A DNA stretch of 64,000 nt from G963665495 sp963665495 (GTDB taxonomy: Bacteria; Desulfobacterota; Desulfovibrionia; Desulfovibrionales; Desulfovibrionaceae), in NCBI GenBank assembly GCA_963665495.1, contig OY762289.1:310001-374000 (forward strand), written 5' to 3'. Positions within the stretch are counted from its first letter, which is position 1, and each line of letters begins with the position of its first letter. This document shows, in pieces, positions 61,078 through 64,000 of the stretch. Under the pieces are notes generated by a model. It ran no database searches. It had not been told where the DNA came from and saw nothing but the letters and a program-made list of their open reading frames with translations. The position numbers and the translations under genes were made by a program.

Positions 61078-61302
61078 TTACGGTATCTCATTGTCGGAAT
61101 TAATACGGCAATCTCTGACCTGTACGCAGACCTTGAATGCAACAGGGTAGGCTGCCTCAATAGCTGTCCAGTCGTTCCAGATTGTTCCATTCGCCAGGAA
61201 GGTTCCGTCTGGCTGCTCCATGGCAATCAGGAACATTGTGTCCGGCAATTGCTGTGCTGATGCTGATTCGAGCTTTTTGATTCTGCGGGATAGTGCTTTC
61301 AT
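61078..61302 (-). CDS. Small hypothetical protein of the element
   Basis: This 74-residue protein starts MKALSRRIKKLESASAQQLP, a short basic helix, then a compact beta-rich part. Its ATG overlaps the stop of the preceding gene by 4 bases, the best evidence that it is translated. I do not recognise the family. It is the last gene of the module and ends 18 bases from the hsdR stop. Confidence 0.6.
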   Translation of the reverse strand: MKALSRRIKKLESASAQQLPDTMFLIAMEQPDGTFLANGTIWNDWTAIEAAYPVAFKVCVQVRDCRINSDNEIP

Positions 61303-61433
61303 TTGGGATTGCCCAAGACGATTTCTTGCAATGTCTCACCTGTGGAATCGTCAATGATTCGGAGTACAATGGTCTTGCCTTGCTCCTGCCTCTGGTCCTC
61401 CAGCCGTTTCAGCAGTGCCCGGATGTTAGACAT
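61299..61433 (-). CDS. Very small hypothetical protein of the element
   Basis: This 44-residue protein, starting MSNIRALLKRLEDQRQEQGK, has a helix followed by two short strands. ATG 61433 has GGAG upstream and overlaps the stop of the DUF5681 gene by 8 bases; the longer frame from 61547 would overlap that gene by 120 bases and is rejected. The next gene overlaps it by 4 bases. Function unknown. Confidence 0.6.
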   Translation of the reverse strand: MSNIRALLKRLEDQRQEQGKTIVLRIIDDSTGETLQEIVLGNPK

Positions 61434-61902
61434 TGTTTGCTCCGTTTTTATGGGATTCTTCCAAAGCTGCAATCCGATGCTCAAGGTCCGCCGTTTCAAT
61501 GATTTTTCGGTAGCCTTCGACCATGTTTGCCAGAGCTTGGCCTTCACCGGGTAAGAGCTCGCCTCTGCTCACAGCGGCTATGATATTGCCGACAACACGG
61601 ACGGCATCTTGCGCATTGTGTATTTCCGGCAGGTCCGTCATAACCGGGCGCTCTTTCCGTGGAGGACAGATGCGGTCAAGGCAAAGTTTGATTGCCGTGG
61701 TATCTCCTGCAAGGGCAAGCTCAACGACTTTTCTGGTCAGCTTTTCGGCTTCACCGTCAAGCAAAGCCTCAATGGCCAGGGTGCTTTTGTTTCTGGCTCC
61801 TTTGGGCCGCCCGGCAGGGTTCCCGGACTGGCCGGGGCTAAACGGTCCTTTGCTCTGTATTTTTGCTGTTTTTTCAGTCGGCTTCATTGTCATTGTATCC
61901 AC
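61426..61902 (-). CDS. DUF5681 domain protein
   Basis: This 158-residue basic protein has FSPGQSGNPAGRPKGARNKS, the signature of DUF5681, then LDGEAEKLTRKVVELALAGD and LCLDRICPPRKERPV. The family is common on phages, plasmids and integrative elements; its function is not established, though the Gly/Lys-rich motif suggests DNA binding. It overlaps the genes on both sides, in one compact operon with the RepA-like ATPase. Confidence 0.88.
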   Translation of the reverse strand: MDTMTMKPTEKTAKIQSKGPFSPGQSGNPAGRPKGARNKSTLAIEALLDGEAEKLTRKVVELALAGDTTAIKLCLDRICPPRKERPVMTDLPEIHNAQDAVRVVGNIIAAVSRGELLPGEGQALANMVEGYRKIIETADLEHRIAALEESHKNGANNV

Positions 61903-62309
61903 CTCCCGGCTTTGTCCATTGCCCAGGTCTGTTCCAGGGTGAGCAGGCAGCGCCCCACATCAAGGGCAAGGCGGCCGGTTGCATGTCGTACCAATGTCCC
62001 ATCTTCGCCGGTACGGGGATGCGCTGCCGGACAAATTGGCTGCCATAAGTCCCGGTTGCCGGACACCCCGCAAGGTGTCCCAACTGTCCCGCCCTCATAG
62101 ACCGGGACACCGGGACAGGCATCGGGAACATCCTGGTTGCTGCTCGGCTGGGGTGTTACAGACGGAATTTCAATGGCCTTCTTTGCTTGCGAGGTGGCTT
62201 TTTTCTGCAGGACTTGTAACGCCAGAAATTTGATTGAGACATTTTCGGTGTGTCCCACTGTCCCATGGTCTGGGGTTGGGACAGATGGGACAGCGTTTTC
62301 ACGTGTCAT
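61890..62309 (-). CDS. Hypothetical protein of the element
   Basis: This 139-residue protein starts MTRENAVPSVPTPDHGTVGH and looks partly disordered (Pro, Ser, Gly rich) in the middle, with a short ordered C-terminus (CLLTLEQTWAMDKAGRWIQ). Its ATG overlaps the ATPase gene stop by 4 bases, and its end overlaps the DUF5681 gene by 13. I do not recognise a domain. Position directly after a RepA-like ATPase suggests an accessory role in replication or control. Confidence 0.65.
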   Translation of the reverse strand: MTRENAVPSVPTPDHGTVGHTENVSIKFLALQVLQKKATSQAKKAIEIPSVTPQPSSNQDVPDACPGVPVYEGGTVGTPCGVSGNRDLWQPICPAAHPRTGEDGTLVRHATGRLALDVGRCLLTLEQTWAMDKAGRWIQ

Positions 62310-63436
62310 CGCGTTCCCTCCTGAATGCTTTTCTTCAATCTGGCAACTTTGGATTTTGAAATGCCGGTTTCTTCGGCGATGTCCCGGACCGAGAGTCCCT
62401 CGGAAAGTAAATCGCGTACCCGCTCCAGATCCGCGTTCGCAAGATCACGCGTTGTCCACGAAACTGCACCTTGATTACCCGTTAAAAGCGTCTCGAAAGG
62501 TTGTACGGCATCTCCGCAGACACCACGGGATTTTTCTAAATGAACCTCAAAACGAGCGCCCTGATTCTTTTGGTAGTCAGAAGGGGTACGCAAAGCTATG
62601 ACAGTATCCAAAACATCTTCTCGGGCGCTTGTTCCGCGCTGTTGTCCTCCTTTGCCCGCATGGTGGACGAGTAAAACACTTTTGCCGCGACGACGCAGAT
62701 CTAGCAACCAGGATTGCATTGGCAGCCAGCTTTCAGTTTCATTTTCCCTTCCGCGTCGGGCCAGAGTCGCGAGGTTATCCACCACAACAAGATCTACATC
62801 TTTTAAAAAAGGCTCCAATGCGTCTTGTCCTTCCGGAGTCGCGAGATTCAGCATGGATGTCATTTGCAGATCCCCATTCACAATGCGCATAAAATTTGAA
62901 TCAGGAGATTCTTTATCGCTTCCGGCTATAACAGAGGCCAGTCGTTCTTGAAGATCTCCCGCTGGCATTTCGCCATCCAGATAGAATACGCGCCGGGCTT
63001 CCGGGGCTTGCCATCGCCCCAGAGCCGTACCGCCCGTAGCCACTGCCCAGGCCATGGAAAGAGCAGCCCAGGTTTTCCCTATGCCACGAGGGGCATATAT
63101 CATTGCAAGGCCTTGCGTCGGAATGACTGGTTCCAGCACAAACCCACGTTTAGGGAATTTCATGGTCAGGAAATCCGCCACATTTATGACGCGTAGTCCC
63201 TGCGGTTCTTGTGATGATTCCACATTTTGCGGCAACGTTCGGGCTATGTGGCGGGCGGCGGTATTCAGAGCGAGTTCAATGATTCGCATTTTTTCCGTAG
63301 CTTCGAATACAGGTTCGTTATGGGTTTTGCACCATGCATCCATGCTGTCCTGCACGTCGTAGATACTCGCACCGTCCGCCAGCATGGGCACGATGTAGTC
63401 CTGCACCTCGGGAGCAACCACATTACTTGTCGTCAT
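62306..63436 (-). CDS. RepA-like AAA/RecA-fold ATPase
   Basis: This 376-residue protein has Walker A IYAPRGIGKTWAALSMAWA, a following strand VFYLDGEMPAGDLQERL, Walker B DLVVVDNLATLARRG and a hexameric-helicase-like VLLVHHAGKGGQQRG. A C-terminal helix-turn-helix (SVRDIAEETGISKSKVARLK) follows. This matches RSF1010 RepA-like ATPases found on plasmids and integrative elements, thought to act as replicative helicases. It overlaps the regulator gene by 14 bases. The element may therefore replicate on its own after excision; that is inference. Confidence 0.9.
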   Translation of the reverse strand: MTTSNVVAPEVQDYIVPMLADGASIYDVQDSMDAWCKTHNEPVFEATEKMRIIELALNTAARHIARTLPQNVESSQEPQGLRVINVADFLTMKFPKRGFVLEPVIPTQGLAMIYAPRGIGKTWAALSMAWAVATGGTALGRWQAPEARRVFYLDGEMPAGDLQERLASVIAGSDKESPDSNFMRIVNGDLQMTSMLNLATPEGQDALEPFLKDVDLVVVDNLATLARRGRENETESWLPMQSWLLDLRRRGKSVLLVHHAGKGGQQRGTSAREDVLDTVIALRTPSDYQKNQGARFEVHLEKSRGVCGDAVQPFETLLTGNQGAVSWTTRDLANADLERVRDLLSEGLSVRDIAEETGISKSKVARLKKSIQEGTR

Positions 63437-63689
63437 GTTTCCCCCGCTGCACCACGTTAAGTTTTTCTGCTAAAAAATTGCAGAGATCCACAACAGGGTA
63501 CGCCACTTTGCGCGAACCTAATGTGATGCGTACCGCAGGACCAGTGCCAAGGCTGTCGAGATTCGCCAGGGTACGTGGATTGAGCAGGCCACCACTAAAC
63601 CGGCCGACTTCATCCCGCGCAACAATAGTTGAGGGCCACTTTTGAACAAGTTCTCGAATAAAATTTGGCCAATGCGAATGTGTTTTCAT
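63423..63689 (-). CDS. AlpA-like helix-turn-helix protein
   Basis: This 88-residue protein contains VARDEVGRFSGGLLNPRTLA and ITLGSRKVAYPVVDLCNFLA, resembling the winged-helix part of AlpA/excisionase-type regulators. AGAGGTGAG lies just before its ATG. Such proteins control integrase expression or excision. It is the first gene of the module, directly before the RepA-like ATPase. Confidence 0.75.
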   Translation of the reverse strand: MKTHSHWPNFIRELVQKWPSTIVARDEVGRFSGGLLNPRTLANLDSLGTGPAVRITLGSRKVAYPVVDLCNFLAEKLNVVQRGKHDDK

Positions 63690-63827
63690 ATGCTCACCTC
63701 TGAAATTAAATTATTTCGGGTGAAGGTATCGAAGGGGGTAGGAGTAAAATAGGGTTCTAATTATTTGAATTAGGCGGGGAATTTTGTTTGTTTCAGGAGG
63801 ATATTCTTTTATTTCAATGTGTTGATG

Positions 63828-64000
63828 TTATAAAGTCATTAAAAAATAATTTATATATTTTTTTATGTCCTCCTTATATTCCTTTTTTATGTCCGTTAAA
63901 CGATCTTCTGAAATGTGAAATAAATCGAGGATATAGTCACTGGCCCTGGTCTTTGCATTTTTTATTTTTTGTTTTTTGAGTTCCGCAACTTTCCGGGAAT
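63828..64000 (-). CDS. C-terminal end of a gene entering from the right (partial)
   Basis: On the minus strand a frame is open from the window edge to TAA at 63828-63830, coding 56 residues rich in Lys, Asp and Glu with a helical look (FHISEDRLTDIKKEYKEDIK). It is AT-rich like other island genes. It lies 138 bases before the AlpA-like gene, in the same direction. No family is recognisable from the fragment. Confidence 0.45.
   Translation of the reverse strand, partial: SRKVAELKKQKIKNAKTRASDYILDLFHISEDRLTDIKKEYKEDIKKYINYFLMTL

Noticed and set aside
63788..63979. 63-codon plus-strand frame at the right edge
   Set aside because: TTG start without a supported context and opposite to a better minus-strand frame in the same DNA.
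1..64000. CRISPR arrays or insertion sequences
   Set aside because: No regularly spaced direct repeats and no transposase-like gene or terminal inverted repeats were seen on either strand.

Overview
The window looks like the chromosome of a sulfate-reducing bacterium of the Desulfovibrionaceae. The evidence is a complete membrane-bound Ech [NiFe]-hydrogenase operon, an FMN alpha-hydroxyacid oxidase with an N-terminal cysteine cluster, a lone long-form phosphate acetyltransferase, many PAS/HDOD/receiver signalling proteins, GC-rich coding sequence, and hairpin-rich intergenic repeats of a kind I associate with this group. No rRNA operon, CRISPR array or transposase was seen.

Layout. 1-2.7 kb: a universal stress protein, then a degenerate EAL-HDOD signalling gene with a small orphan partner, preceded by a promoter and a class I c-di-GMP riboswitch. 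2.8-10.1 kb (minus strand): cell-surface genes, namely a GT4 glycosyltransferase, a DUF2156 protein, a MATE exporter, a secreted protein with four CxxxC motifs, and two polytopic GT-C-like glycosyltransferases. 10.5-16.1 kb (plus): a secreted TPR protein whose reading frame is crossed by an in-frame TGA, then leuA-leuC-leuD-DUF89 behind an Ile/Leu-rich leader peptide and attenuator. 16.2-21.4 kb: a TMTC-like membrane TPR protein, the ubiD-ubiX decarboxylase/prenyl-FMN pair (probably menaquinone synthesis) and a metallo-beta-lactamase-fold hydrolase.

21.4-41.9 kb: a signalling and core-metabolism block. It holds a triple-PAS histidine kinase, a CheY-like receiver and a receiver-like TPR protein; a MarR-GNAT fusion divergent from lipB-lipA across a perfect palindrome; the FMN oxidase; pta with a palindrome-rich upstream region; an HDOD plus histidine kinase bicistron; a periplasmic-sensor hybrid kinase; a DUF169 protein; and a D-lyxose isomerase-like protein. 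42.3-46.9 kb: an Mla-type lipid transporter (mlaE, mlaF, mlaD, lipoprotein) and an SRA-HNH endonuclease. 47.0-53.1 kb (minus): echABCDEF, in which EchF carries a very long Ala/Lys/Glu/Pro tail.

53.35-64.0 kb: tRNA-Lys(CTT) followed by what looks like an integrative element. A type I restriction-modification operon (hsdM, hsdS, a small PD-(D/E)XK-like protein, hsdR) runs away from the tRNA. It converges on a compact minus-strand module: AlpA-like regulator, RepA-like ATPase, a hypothetical protein, DUF5681 and two tiny genes. The integrase is not in the window and, if present, should lie beyond 64 kb.

The most notable items are the fourth gene inside the type I R-M operon, the EchF tail, the in-frame TGA followed by a SECIS-compatible hairpin, the c-di-GMP riboswitch and the leucine leader peptide. 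All calls come from reading the sequence; no database search was possible.
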